Origin: Ornithinibacillus sp047228935
GTDB taxonomy: Bacteria > Bacillota > Bacilli > Bacillales > Amphibacillaceae
Assembly (NCBI RefSeq): GCF_047228935.1
Contig: NZ_JBFEGG010000002.1
Span: 124,001-188,000, forward strand
Direction: 5' to 3'
Length of the DNA: 64,000 nucleotides
Below are positions 16,801-24,366 of this stretch, one piece after another. The stretch's first letter is position 1. Every line of letters starts with the position of its first letter. The notes beneath the pieces are model-generated. The model worked only from the letters and a program-made list of their open reading frames with translations. It did not search any database and was not told the DNA's origin. The translations under genes were made by a program, and so were the position numbers.

Positions 16801-17763
16801 TTATTTAATACGAATTCTTGGATCAACAATACTTAAGATAATATCCGATAGTAATGCACCTAGAATGGAAGCAACACCGAATAATAAAGTTGTTGCAGTT
16901 AAAACAGTGTAGTCACGTAGACTAATCGATTCCACTAATAGCTGTCCCATCCCAGGATAACCAAATATGTTTTCAATAAAGATGGAACCACCAATTAATC
17001 CCGTAATTTCAAATCCAAAAAATGCTGCGATTGGTAAAAGTGAGTTTCTTAAAATATGGTGATTATATACTCTTCTTTCAGATGCACCTTTTGCTCTTGC
17101 TGTTAATATAAAGTCTTTTTGCTTCGTATCAACAATCTCATTACGAAGATATTGAATCGTACTATATGTTGTTATAAGTGCCATAGAAAATGCTGGTAAA
17201 ATTAAGTGATAAATTTTGCTCACCAGATAGTCGAACGTCCCTGGTTGAAGTCCTGGTGTCACACTACCGCTAGTTGGGAACCACCCAAGGTTAAATCCAA
17301 ACAACCAAAGCATAACAAGGGCGAATATGAATAATGGTGTTGCAAACCCAACATACGTATATCCTGTAATTAATTGATCACGCCAAGTGTCATTGTAACG
17401 TCCACTAACAATTCCAAGTGGAATAGCAATTAAATAAGTAAAGATTAATGTAGCGACAGATAACCAGAACGTATTCATGATACGTTCTCCAATTAATTCT
17501 GTTACTGGCATTTTGAATCGGAATGATTGTCCTAAATCACCTTGCAGAACGCCACCCATCCATCTTGCGTATTGTTCATGCCAAGGATCATTCCATCCCA
17601 TATTTTCACGAATTTCATCTAGTCTTGCCGGATCTACTTCTGGACCAACTTGACCAGATAAAGCATCCCCTGGCATTAATTGACCTAGTACAAAGATTAA
17701 GATACTAAGGACAATTAACTGAGGAATCATGATTAACGTTCGTCGTAATGTAAATTTCCACAT
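16801..17763 (-). CDS. Peptide ABC transporter permease, OppB/DppB type, cluster B
   Basis: A 320-residue permease of the same length and plan as its cluster A counterpart: first helix at about 9-29, PGDALSG outside segment, then five helices with the EAA loop TARAKGASERRVYNHHILRN and the terminal IILSIVDPRIRIK. It starts four bases downstream of the ATPase gene, so translation is probably coupled. It forms the pore with the OppC-type subunit. Confidence 0.92.
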   Translation of the reverse strand: MWKFTLRRTLIMIPQLIVLSILIFVLGQLMPGDALSGQVGPEVDPARLDEIRENMGWNDPWHEQYARWMGGVLQGDLGQSFRFKMPVTELIGERIMNTFWLSVATLIFTYLIAIPLGIVSGRYNDTWRDQLITGYTYVGFATPLFIFALVMLWLFGFNLGWFPTSGSVTPGLQPGTFDYLVSKIYHLILPAFSMALITTYSTIQYLRNEIVDTKQKDFILTARAKGASERRVYNHHILRNSLLPIAAFFGFEITGLIGGSIFIENIFGYPGMGQLLVESISLRDYTVLTATTLLFGVASILGALLSDIILSIVDPRIRIK

Positions 17764-17767
17764 ATTA

Positions 17768-18700
17768 TCAACCTTTCTCAGGTAAAGCCACTAAGTGTGT
17801 TTCCGAAACTGGCTGTAGTTTATAGGCTAAACCTTCTTCATCAAAGTAATCATTATAAGACTGTTCATATTCCGTTTTTACCTCTTCACGGAATTGACGC
17901 TTTTCTTCACGTTTTTTAGGATCAATATCAGGAATTGCTGCTACTAAACGCTTTGTATAAATGTGCTGCGGGTCATTAAAGATATCATCCGCAGTACCGG
18001 CTTCTACATAACGACCTTTGTACATAATACCGATATCGTCACACATATGTTTGATTACTCCTAAATCATGGCTAATAAATAGGTAGGTTAAATCAAGTTC
18101 TTTCTGAATTTCTTTCATAAAGTTCAGTACTTGTGCTTGTACTGATACGTCTAATGCTGAAACTGGTTCATCGGCAATGATTAGTTTTGGTTTTAAAGCA
18201 ATTGCTCTTGCAATACCAATACGTTGACGTTGACCACCTGAGAATTCATGTGGATATTTCAAAATACTTTCAGGACTTAACCCTACTAATTCAAGCAATT
18301 CTTGTACCCTCTTACGTTCTTCTTTTCGAGTAAGATTTTCAAAGTTACGTATTGGTTCTGACACAATATCAACCACACGTTTTTTAGGATTTAGTGATGA
18401 ATAAGGATCTTGGAAAATCATTTGGATGTTTTTACGCGCCTCAGAGCGACCACGTGCAATATCGGTGATATCTTGACCGTCAAACATTACTTTTCCGGAT
18501 GTAATATTATTCAATCCAATTATTGCTCTTCCAGTCGTTGTTTTACCTGAACCAGATTCTCCTACTAAACCGTAAGTTTTACCTTTTTCTAATGAGAACG
18601 ATACACCATCAACTGCTTTAACATGGCCTACGGTTCTCCCGAAAACACCACCCTTAATCGGGAAGTGAACTTTTAAATCATTTACCTCAAGATAAGACAT
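17768..18700 (-). CDS. Peptide ABC transporter ATPase, OppF type, cluster B
   Basis: A 310-residue ATPase starting at the ATG at 18700, eight to nine bases after GGAGG; upstream in-frame codons have no ribosome site. Walker A GESGSGKTT, FSGGQRQRIGIARA signature, and LIIADEPVSALD Walker B are intact. The tail ends LVALPEKG as in cluster A and lacks the cysteine-containing C-terminal domain. Its first 14 bases overlap the OppD-type gene, an overlap preserved exactly in cluster A. Confidence 0.92.
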   Translation of the reverse strand: MSYLEVNDLKVHFPIKGGVFGRTVGHVKAVDGVSFSLEKGKTYGLVGESGSGKTTTGRAIIGLNNITSGKVMFDGQDITDIARGRSEARKNIQMIFQDPYSSLNPKKRVVDIVSEPIRNFENLTRKEERKRVQELLELVGLSPESILKYPHEFSGGQRQRIGIARAIALKPKLIIADEPVSALDVSVQAQVLNFMKEIQKELDLTYLFISHDLGVIKHMCDDIGIMYKGRYVEAGTADDIFNDPQHIYTKRLVAAIPDIDPKKREEKRQFREEVKTEYEQSYNDYFDEEGLAYKLQPVSETHLVALPEKG

Positions 18701-19700
18701 GTTGTTCCTCCTTGCTTTCGTCAGGGAAGCTGAAGTGCTTATAGCATGTACAACGTACATGATGCCCTGATGATACTTCTTTCAGTTCCGGATGCGCTTC
18801 ATGAGCAGATTCGTCAATCCATGGTATTCTAGCGCCAAAACGACACCCTTCTCTCGGTAGATTTTGTAATGAAGGAACAATACCTTGAATAACATGTAGT
18901 TCATCCTGTTTCGCATTTGCATTCGGTACAGAATTCAATAATGATCTTGTATATGGATGTAGTGGATTTTCAAATAATGTTTGCACATCTGCAATTTCTA
19001 CGATCTGTCCAGCATACATAACTGCTACACGGTCAGCCATCTCTGCTACTACTCCTAAGTCATGAGTAATTAAGATAATACCGGAATCCATCTCATCCTT
19101 CAGCTTATTAATTAAATCAAGAATTTGAGATTGAATCGTAACATCTAGTGCTGTTGTCGGTTCATCTGCAATTAGTAGCTCAGGCTCATTAGCAATTGCC
19201 ATTGCGATCATAACACGTTGGCGCATCCCACCTGATAATTCATGTGGAAACTGATTAATTACATGCTCCGCACGAGGAATACCAACTTTATTTAATAAAT
19301 CTAAAACTTTCTCCTGACGCTCGTTCTTAGACATGTTCTTATTGTGTAAATATAATGTTTCTCCAATTTGCTCCCCAACTTCCATTAATGGATTTAATGA
19401 GGTTAACGGATCTTGGAAAATCATTCCTAAATCTTTACCACGAACTTTGTTTAACTCAGAAGGTGACATATTAGCAATGTTCTTTCCTTTATAAAGGATA
19501 TCGCCTTCAATTTTCGCACGAGTATGAAGACCCATAATAGAGAATGCTAATGCACTTTTACCGCAACCTGATTCCCCAACGATTGCCAGAACTTCATTCT
19601 TATTAACAGTTAAAGATAAATTATCAACAGCAGCATGATAATCATCTTTTATACGAAATGATGTTTTTAAATTTTTAATTTCTAACAGCTTTTCCGACAT
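18687..19700 (-). CDS. Peptide ABC transporter ATPase, OppD type, cluster B
   Basis: A 337-residue ATPase that opens the cluster B operon. ATG at 19700 follows GGGGG. Walker A GESGCGKSA, signature LSGGMRQRV and Walker B LLIADEPTTALD are intact. The C-terminal region LQNLPREGCRFGARIPW again lacks two of the four cysteines usual in this family, while a later RCTCYKHF motif provides two others. It couples ATP hydrolysis to peptide uptake with the OppF-type partner. Confidence 0.92.
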   Translation of the reverse strand: MSEKLLEIKNLKTSFRIKDDYHAAVDNLSLTVNKNEVLAIVGESGCGKSALAFSIMGLHTRAKIEGDILYKGKNIANMSPSELNKVRGKDLGMIFQDPLTSLNPLMEVGEQIGETLYLHNKNMSKNERQEKVLDLLNKVGIPRAEHVINQFPHELSGGMRQRVMIAMAIANEPELLIADEPTTALDVTIQSQILDLINKLKDEMDSGIILITHDLGVVAEMADRVAVMYAGQIVEIADVQTLFENPLHPYTRSLLNSVPNANAKQDELHVIQGIVPSLQNLPREGCRFGARIPWIDESAHEAHPELKEVSSGHHVRCTCYKHFSFPDESKEEQHVLS

Positions 19701-20120
19701 TCTTAATCCCCCTATTTTTTAATTGTAGGCCCAAGACATTATGCCTTTTTAGGGTGTACTTTTTTATAGTATTTATGAGACACGTTAATCTTATCATTGT
19801 TTAAATTATTCTGACAATTTAGTGTTATTGGAATTACGTGATGAAAACTATTATACTACCATTTTTTTAAGATTGCACCAATAATTTAAAAAAAGATTTA
19901 AAAAACTTTTAAAAGTTTTTCGCATAAAATCCCCAAAACCCTTATAATTCAAGGCTTTTTGGGGTGTTTATTTTTCGACAAAAACCGATTATTTTTTTAT
20001 GGTAGTTATATTTAACTACTTTTGTTTTGTAATGTTCAAAATTTTTAGTGTCGTTAAATAACTGTTTTTTCTAAATATTATTAACTGGCATCTAAACCTT
20101 TCCATCTTTTTTAAATACAA
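19701..20120. promoter_or_regulatory. Leader region of cluster B with two palindromes
   Basis: No gene is visible. AAAAACTTTTAAAAGTTTTT at 19901-19920 is a perfect 20-base palindrome. CCCCAAAA at 19931-19938 and TTTTGGGG at 19957-19964 enclose a second short stem (CCTT/AAGG), giving a long hairpin. Both lie more than 200 bases upstream of the first gene of cluster B. A -35-like TTGTCA is at 19812-19817 on the minus strand, but its -10 partner is poor. The rest is AT-rich. Confidence 0.4.
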
Positions 20121-20161
20121 AAAAGCTAGTTCAAAAGCGATAAATTCGCCTTTGAACTAGC
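20121..20161 (-). terminator. Terminator of the oppABCDF operon
   Basis: GCTAGTTCAAA at 20125-20135 pairs with TTTGAACTAGC at 20151-20161, with a further inner GCGA/TCGC stem. The minus-strand transcript then reads TTTTTTG. It follows the oppF stop by 19 bases. Confidence 0.92.
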
Positions 20162-20179
20162 TAGCATACAAAGCTATTA

Positions 20180-21160
20180 TTAATTTTTATTTCCATATAA
20201 ATGGCATGCCACCCAATGATCTGGTTGATGTTCAATAAATTCCGGCTGGGCTTTGGAACATATCTCCATTGCCATTGGACATCTGGTACGGAATGGACAG
20301 CCACTTGGAGGATTTATTGGACTTGGTACATCACCTTCTAGAATTACCCTTTCTCTAGACCGTTCATACCCCGGGTCAGCAACAGGGATTGCACTTAAAA
20401 GTGCTTGTGTATAAGGATGTAATGGCTCTTGATACAATCCATCACTAGTTGCTATCTCCACCATATTACCTAAATACATGACCCCAACTCGATCACTAAT
20501 ATGTTTGACCATGGATAAATCATGAGCGATGAATAAATACGTTAATCCTCTTTCCTTTTGTAGTCTTTTCATCAAGTTAACTACTTGTGCTTGAATCGAT
20601 ACATCAAGAGCAGATATTGGCTCATCAGCTACAATAAAATCAGGATCTACTGCTAACGCCCTTGCAATCCCAATCCGTTGTCGCTGTCCACCACTAAACT
20701 CATGTGGATAGCGGTTTCTATGATCTGCATTTAAACCAACTGTCTCAAGTAGTTCAATGACTCTGTCTTCACGCTCTTTTTTAGTCTTCGCAAGACCATG
20801 AATATCGATTCCTTCTGCAATAATATCTTTTACCGTCATCCTAGGGTTCAAGGAAGCATAAGGATCCTGGAAAATCATTTGCATCCGTCGATGTATGTCT
20901 CTTTGTTCCTTTTTCGATCTTTTAGCATGGACACTAGCACCTTTAAATACTACTTCACCACCGGACGCTTGATATAATCCCATAATTGTTCTGCCAGCAG
21001 TAGATTTACCACAACCCGATTCTCCTACAAGGCCAAAGGTTTCCCCTTTAAAGATATCAAACGTGATACCGTTAACAGCTTTTAATTCATTTTTACGATC
21101 TACTTTAAAATGTCTTCTTAAATCTTTTATTTCGAGTAATTTCTCTTTTGTATTAGCCAT
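20180..21160 (-). CDS. oppF: Oligopeptide ABC transporter ATPase OppF, cluster C
   Basis: A 326-residue ATPase closing the third transporter operon. Walker A GESGCGKST, Q-loop MIFQDPYASLNP, signature FSGGQRQRIGIARA and Walker B FIVADEPISALD are intact. Unlike clusters A and B it keeps the full oligopeptide C-terminal domain, with cysteines in SGCPFRTRCPMAMEIC and later VACHL, the arrangement linked to an iron-sulfur cluster in the Opp/Dpp family. It overlaps oppD by eight bases. It works with OppD to drive peptide uptake. Confidence 0.93.
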   Translation of the reverse strand: MANTKEKLLEIKDLRRHFKVDRKNELKAVNGITFDIFKGETFGLVGESGCGKSTAGRTIMGLYQASGGEVVFKGASVHAKRSKKEQRDIHRRMQMIFQDPYASLNPRMTVKDIIAEGIDIHGLAKTKKEREDRVIELLETVGLNADHRNRYPHEFSGGQRQRIGIARALAVDPDFIVADEPISALDVSIQAQVVNLMKRLQKERGLTYLFIAHDLSMVKHISDRVGVMYLGNMVEIATSDGLYQEPLHPYTQALLSAIPVADPGYERSRERVILEGDVPSPINPPSGCPFRTRCPMAMEICSKAQPEFIEHQPDHWVACHLYGNKN

Positions 21161-22181
21161 GGACTTTCGAACCTCCTACATTTACATATTCTGGCGGTTC
21201 TACTTTTGGCGCTCGCTCATCTAGTAGCCAACAAGCTGTCTTTTGGGTTGCCGATAGTTCATAGTATTCTGGCATATGTTCATTACAAGCCTTCATTGCA
21301 TATGGACAACGTGCCGCAAAAGGGCATCCTTTAGGTGGATCTGCTAAATCAGGCGGTGAACCAGGAATTGCTTTTAATTCTTCATCATTGCCGTCTACTT
21401 TAGGCATTGATCCTAACAGTCCCCATGTATACGGATGTTTTGGATTATAAAAAATTTCATCTACAGACCCGGTTTCTACTATTTTACCTCCATACATGAC
21501 TACTACACGATGAGCCGAATTGGCAACTACACCTAAATCATGCGTAATAAGGATAATGGCAGTACCGGTTTCTTTCTGTATCTCTTTCATTAAATCTAGG
21601 ATCTGCGCTTGAATCGTTACATCTAATGCAGTTGTAGGTTCATCCGCAATTAATATCTTCGGGTTACAAGCTAAAGCGATAGCAATCATAGCTCTTTGTC
21701 TCATACCACCTGAAAACTCATGCGGGTATTGTGTTATACGCTTTTCTGGGTTAGGTATACCAACAAGCTTTAGTAATTCCAATCCCCTGTTAAATGCTTC
21801 TTGCTTAGACATATTGTGGTGCTTAATTAATCCCTCTGCTATCTGTTTTCCAATCGTCATTGTTGGGTTTAGTGATGTCATCGGGTCCTGGAATATCATC
21901 CCAATTTCTTTTCCTCGGATGCTTTCCATTTGTTTTTCGGATTTTTCTATTATATCTTCACCGTTAAATGTAATCGATCCACCTACAAATTTACCAGGAG
22001 GCATAGGAATAAGACGCATTACAGATTGTGCGGTAACACTTTTACCTGATCCTGATTCTCCAACGATTGCTAGCGTTTCCTGTTCATGTAAATCAAAAGA
22101 TATATCCCTTACTGCCTTCACTTCTGCATTGTACGTATTAAACGATACAGACAGATTCTTAACACTAAGTATTTTTTTCAT
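21153..22181 (-). CDS. oppD: Oligopeptide ABC transporter ATPase OppD, cluster C
   Basis: A 342-residue ATPase with Walker A GESGSGKSV, signature FSGGMRQRAMIA, Walker B ILIADEPTTALD and the ITHDLG switch. The C-terminal domain has four cysteines: GCPFAARCPYAMKAC and TACWLL. The sequence fits canonical OppD more closely than the OppD-type proteins of the two other clusters. It starts 15 bases after oppC and overlaps oppF by eight bases. Confidence 0.93.
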   Translation of the reverse strand: MKKILSVKNLSVSFNTYNAEVKAVRDISFDLHEQETLAIVGESGSGKSVTAQSVMRLIPMPPGKFVGGSITFNGEDIIEKSEKQMESIRGKEIGMIFQDPMTSLNPTMTIGKQIAEGLIKHHNMSKQEAFNRGLELLKLVGIPNPEKRITQYPHEFSGGMRQRAMIAIALACNPKILIADEPTTALDVTIQAQILDLMKEIQKETGTAIILITHDLGVVANSAHRVVVMYGGKIVETGSVDEIFYNPKHPYTWGLLGSMPKVDGNDEELKAIPGSPPDLADPPKGCPFAARCPYAMKACNEHMPEYYELSATQKTACWLLDERAPKVEPPEYVNVGGSKVHG

Positions 22182-22196
22182 TTCGCATCCTCCTTC

Positions 22197-23120
22197 CTAC
22201 TTCCTTTCTTTCGGATCAAGTGCATCTCGCAGCCCATCACCGATAACATTAAACGCTAGCATCGTTAAACAGATGAAAAAGGCTGGAAAGAATAACTGAT
22301 ATGGATAATAGTGGAACGAACTTAGTGCCTCACTAGTCATAACACCCCAACTTGCAAGTGGTGCAGGTACTCCAAGTCCAAGAAAACTCAAGAATGCCTC
22401 TGTAAAAATAGCAGACGGAACTGTTAAGGTTAACGTAACAAGAATCGGACCTAATGTATTAGGAATCAAATGTTTAAATAATAATCTGGATTTACTAGCA
22501 CCTAACGCTCTTGACGCTAATACATATTCCTCTGACCTTAGTTGCATTACCTGTCCTCGTACTATTCTGGCCATATTAATCCAGCCAGTAATAACCATGG
22601 CAATAATCATCGTCCATAACCCTTGGGGAAGTACTACCATTAGTAGAATTACAACGAGTAGGTATGGAACACTTGAGAGAATATCTGCAAACCTCATGAT
22701 ATACTCATCTGTTTTTCCACCGACAAAGCCAGCAAAAGCCCCTAATATTACACCAATGATTAAATCTAATGTCGCTGCCATTAGACCAATAAATAAAGAA
22801 ATCTTCGCACCTTCCCATGTTCTCGTAAATATATCTCGACCTAAACTATCTGTACCAAACCAGTGCTCTGCAGTTGGAGTTTGGTTACTATTAATTAAAT
22901 CATTAGCTTTATAGTCTTGTCCTGAAATAGTTGATCCCATTAAAGCCATAACTGCTAATAATACAATAACGACAATTCCAGCTATCGCAAGTTTATTTCT
23001 ACCAAACCTTCGAAAAGCATCTCTCCAAAAGGAGGTACTTTTTCCAACGATACGTTCTGATTCTTCGTGATCAATATGAAGGGGTTCAAAATCTACGTTT
23101 GTTAACCGTGGTTGTGCCAT
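22197..23120 (-). CDS. oppC: Oligopeptide ABC transporter permease OppC, cluster C
   Basis: A 307-residue permease with a long cytoplasmic N-terminus (about 35 residues), helix at about 40-60, the outside motif WFGTDSLGRDIFTRTWEG characteristic of OppC, and five further helices. The EAA loop reads ASRALGASKSRLLFKHLIPN, and the C-terminus is IGDGLRDALDPKERK. Its ATG shares one base with the TAA stop of oppB (TAATG), so translation is coupled. It forms the channel with OppB. Confidence 0.93.
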   Translation of the reverse strand: MAQPRLTNVDFEPLHIDHEESERIVGKSTSFWRDAFRRFGRNKLAIAGIVVIVLLAVMALMGSTISGQDYKANDLINSNQTPTAEHWFGTDSLGRDIFTRTWEGAKISLFIGLMAATLDLIIGVILGAFAGFVGGKTDEYIMRFADILSSVPYLLVVILLMVVLPQGLWTMIIAMVITGWINMARIVRGQVMQLRSEEYVLASRALGASKSRLLFKHLIPNTLGPILVTLTLTVPSAIFTEAFLSFLGLGVPAPLASWGVMTSEALSSFHYYPYQLFFPAFFICLTMLAFNVIGDGLRDALDPKERK

Positions 23121-24055
23121 TATTTTTCACCCGCCTTTGCAGCTACTTTAATTCTTGGATCTACTAATCCATAAATCAAATCGACAATTAGGATGGAGAA
23201 TAATAGTAGCACACTATAGAAGACTGTAGTTCCCATAATTACCGTGTAATCACGATTCGTAATACTCGTCACAAACTCTCTACCTAGACCAGGGATACCA
23301 AAGATTTGCTCGATAACAAAACTACCTGTCAGAATACCTGCTACTAATGGTCCTACATAAGAAATAACTGGTAGCATCGCATTTCGAAGTCCATGTTTAT
23401 AGGTCACAATACGTTGGCCCATTCCTTTTGCTTTAGCTGTTTTTATATAATCAGAGTTAAGGACATCCAGCATACTTGATCGCATTAATCTAGCAATAAA
23501 GGCTAGAGGTGTCGTTGCTAATGCTAATGCTGGTAGTATAGAGCCCCAGAATGTTTCCATTCTTGCAATCGGGAACCACTCAAGTTGGGTAGCAAAGATG
23601 TATTGCAAAATAGTCGCCATGATGAAGCTAGGGACCGAAATACCAAGTACGGCAATTACCATTGCAGAATAATCACCAAATTTATTATGTTTTAATGCAG
23701 CAAACACACCTAATACCACACCTATCGCAATTGCAACAAATATTGCCTCTAAACCTAAAACTAACGAGTAAGGAAGGCCACGTAAAATTATATCCATGAC
23801 TTCTTGTCCTTCATATTTAAAAGATGGTCCGAAGTCAAACGTTATTGCCTTAACTAAGTAATCGGCATATTGAACATAAATCGGGTCATTTAAGCCGTAG
23901 GCATCATTCATTTGCTGCTCAATAGCAGGGGGAAGTTTTCGTTCAGAAGCAAATGGTCCACCTGGTGCAGCTTTCATGATGAAAAATGTTACTGTAATAA
24001 TTAAGAAAAGGGAAAGTAGAATATATGCCAATCTTTTTAACAGATACTTCGCCAA
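23120..24055 (-). CDS. oppB: Oligopeptide ABC transporter permease OppB, cluster C
   Basis: A 311-residue permease starting at TTG 24055, eight bases after GGAGG; a TTG five codons upstream would contain the ribosome site. The start AKYLLKRLAYI, the outside AAPGGPFASERKLP motif, the EAA loop TAKAKGMGQRIVTYKHGLRN and the ending DLIYGLVDPRIKV are typical of OppB. It overlaps oppC by one base. A strong intrinsic terminator ends fewer than 20 bases upstream of its ribosome site, so its expression relative to oppA is probably reduced. Confidence 0.92.
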   Translation of the reverse strand: MAKYLLKRLAYILLSLFLIITVTFFIMKAAPGGPFASERKLPPAIEQQMNDAYGLNDPIYVQYADYLVKAITFDFGPSFKYEGQEVMDIILRGLPYSLVLGLEAIFVAIAIGVVLGVFAALKHNKFGDYSAMVIAVLGISVPSFIMATILQYIFATQLEWFPIARMETFWGSILPALALATTPLAFIARLMRSSMLDVLNSDYIKTAKAKGMGQRIVTYKHGLRNAMLPVISYVGPLVAGILTGSFVIEQIFGIPGLGREFVTSITNRDYTVIMGTTVFYSVLLLFSILIVDLIYGLVDPRIKVAAKAGEK

Positions 24056-24081
24056 CAGGTACACCTCCAATTACTTGAAAT

Positions 24082-24110
24082 AAAAAAAGGGGAGAATTAA
24101 GCCCCCCTTT
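24082..24110 (-). terminator. Terminator or attenuator between oppA and oppB
   Basis: AAAGGGG at 24086-24092 pairs with CCCCTTT at 24104-24110, and the minus-strand transcript continues into seven T residues. It lies just upstream of the oppB ribosome site, so it should lower expression of oppBCDF relative to oppA unless read through. A second hairpin (ATTCTCTTT at 24115-24123 with AAAGAGAAT at 24134-24142) abuts it. Confidence 0.8.
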
Positions 24111-24153
24111 CACTATTCTCTTTCATTTCAAAAAAAGAGAATAAGTTTTAAAT

Positions 24154-24243
24154 ATGCAAAGAAATACTATTGTTGCTGTATTTCTCATCGGGAGTCTAAT
24201 TTTTGCGCTAATTACATATTCAATTGTTATTCTCAAAATATGA
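24154..24243 (+). CDS. Possible 29-residue hydrophobic peptide opposite the opp operon
   Basis: ATG at 24154 opens a 29-codon frame, MQRNTIVAVFLIGSLIFALI then TYSIVILKI. It has the plan of a one-helix membrane peptide: charged start, about 22 hydrophobic residues, a lysine near the end. Only a weak AAAGAGA precedes it and no promoter is clear. Downstream on the same strand a strong hairpin ends in a T run. On the other strand a 60-codon frame covers the same stretch. Real or chance, it cannot be decided from sequence alone. Confidence 0.3.
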   Translation: MQRNTIVAVFLIGSLIFALITYSIVILKI

Positions 24244-24282
24244 GGAAAACTTCGTAATATTATAAAAATTATTCCCATAAAG

Positions 24283-24350
24283 GAAGCAACCAAGATAGTA
24301 GACACATTTATCCATGCGTTTCCTATCTTGGTTATTTGCTTCTTGTTTTT
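24283..24350. terminator. Long hairpin downstream of oppA
   Basis: GAAGCAA plus CCAAGATAG (24283-24298) pairs with CTATCTTGG (24323-24331) and TTGCTTC (24336-24342) with a four-base bulge. The plus-strand side ends in TTGTTTTT, so it looks like a plus-strand terminator. For the oppA transcript it would be a strong 3' hairpin without a long T run, which could stabilise oppA mRNA. Confidence 0.65.
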
Positions 24351-24366
24351 AAATTGTCATTGGGAC

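Noticed and set aside
7593..19700. Assembly duplication as the cause of the two similar transporter clusters
   Set aside because: The copies differ throughout at the nucleotide and protein level and have different promoters, linkers and intergenic structures, so they are real diverged paralogues.
24123..24305. A 60-codon minus-strand frame between oppA and oppB
   Set aside because: It begins inside the long hairpin, has no ribosome site and no recognisable family; the stretch is better explained by RNA structure.
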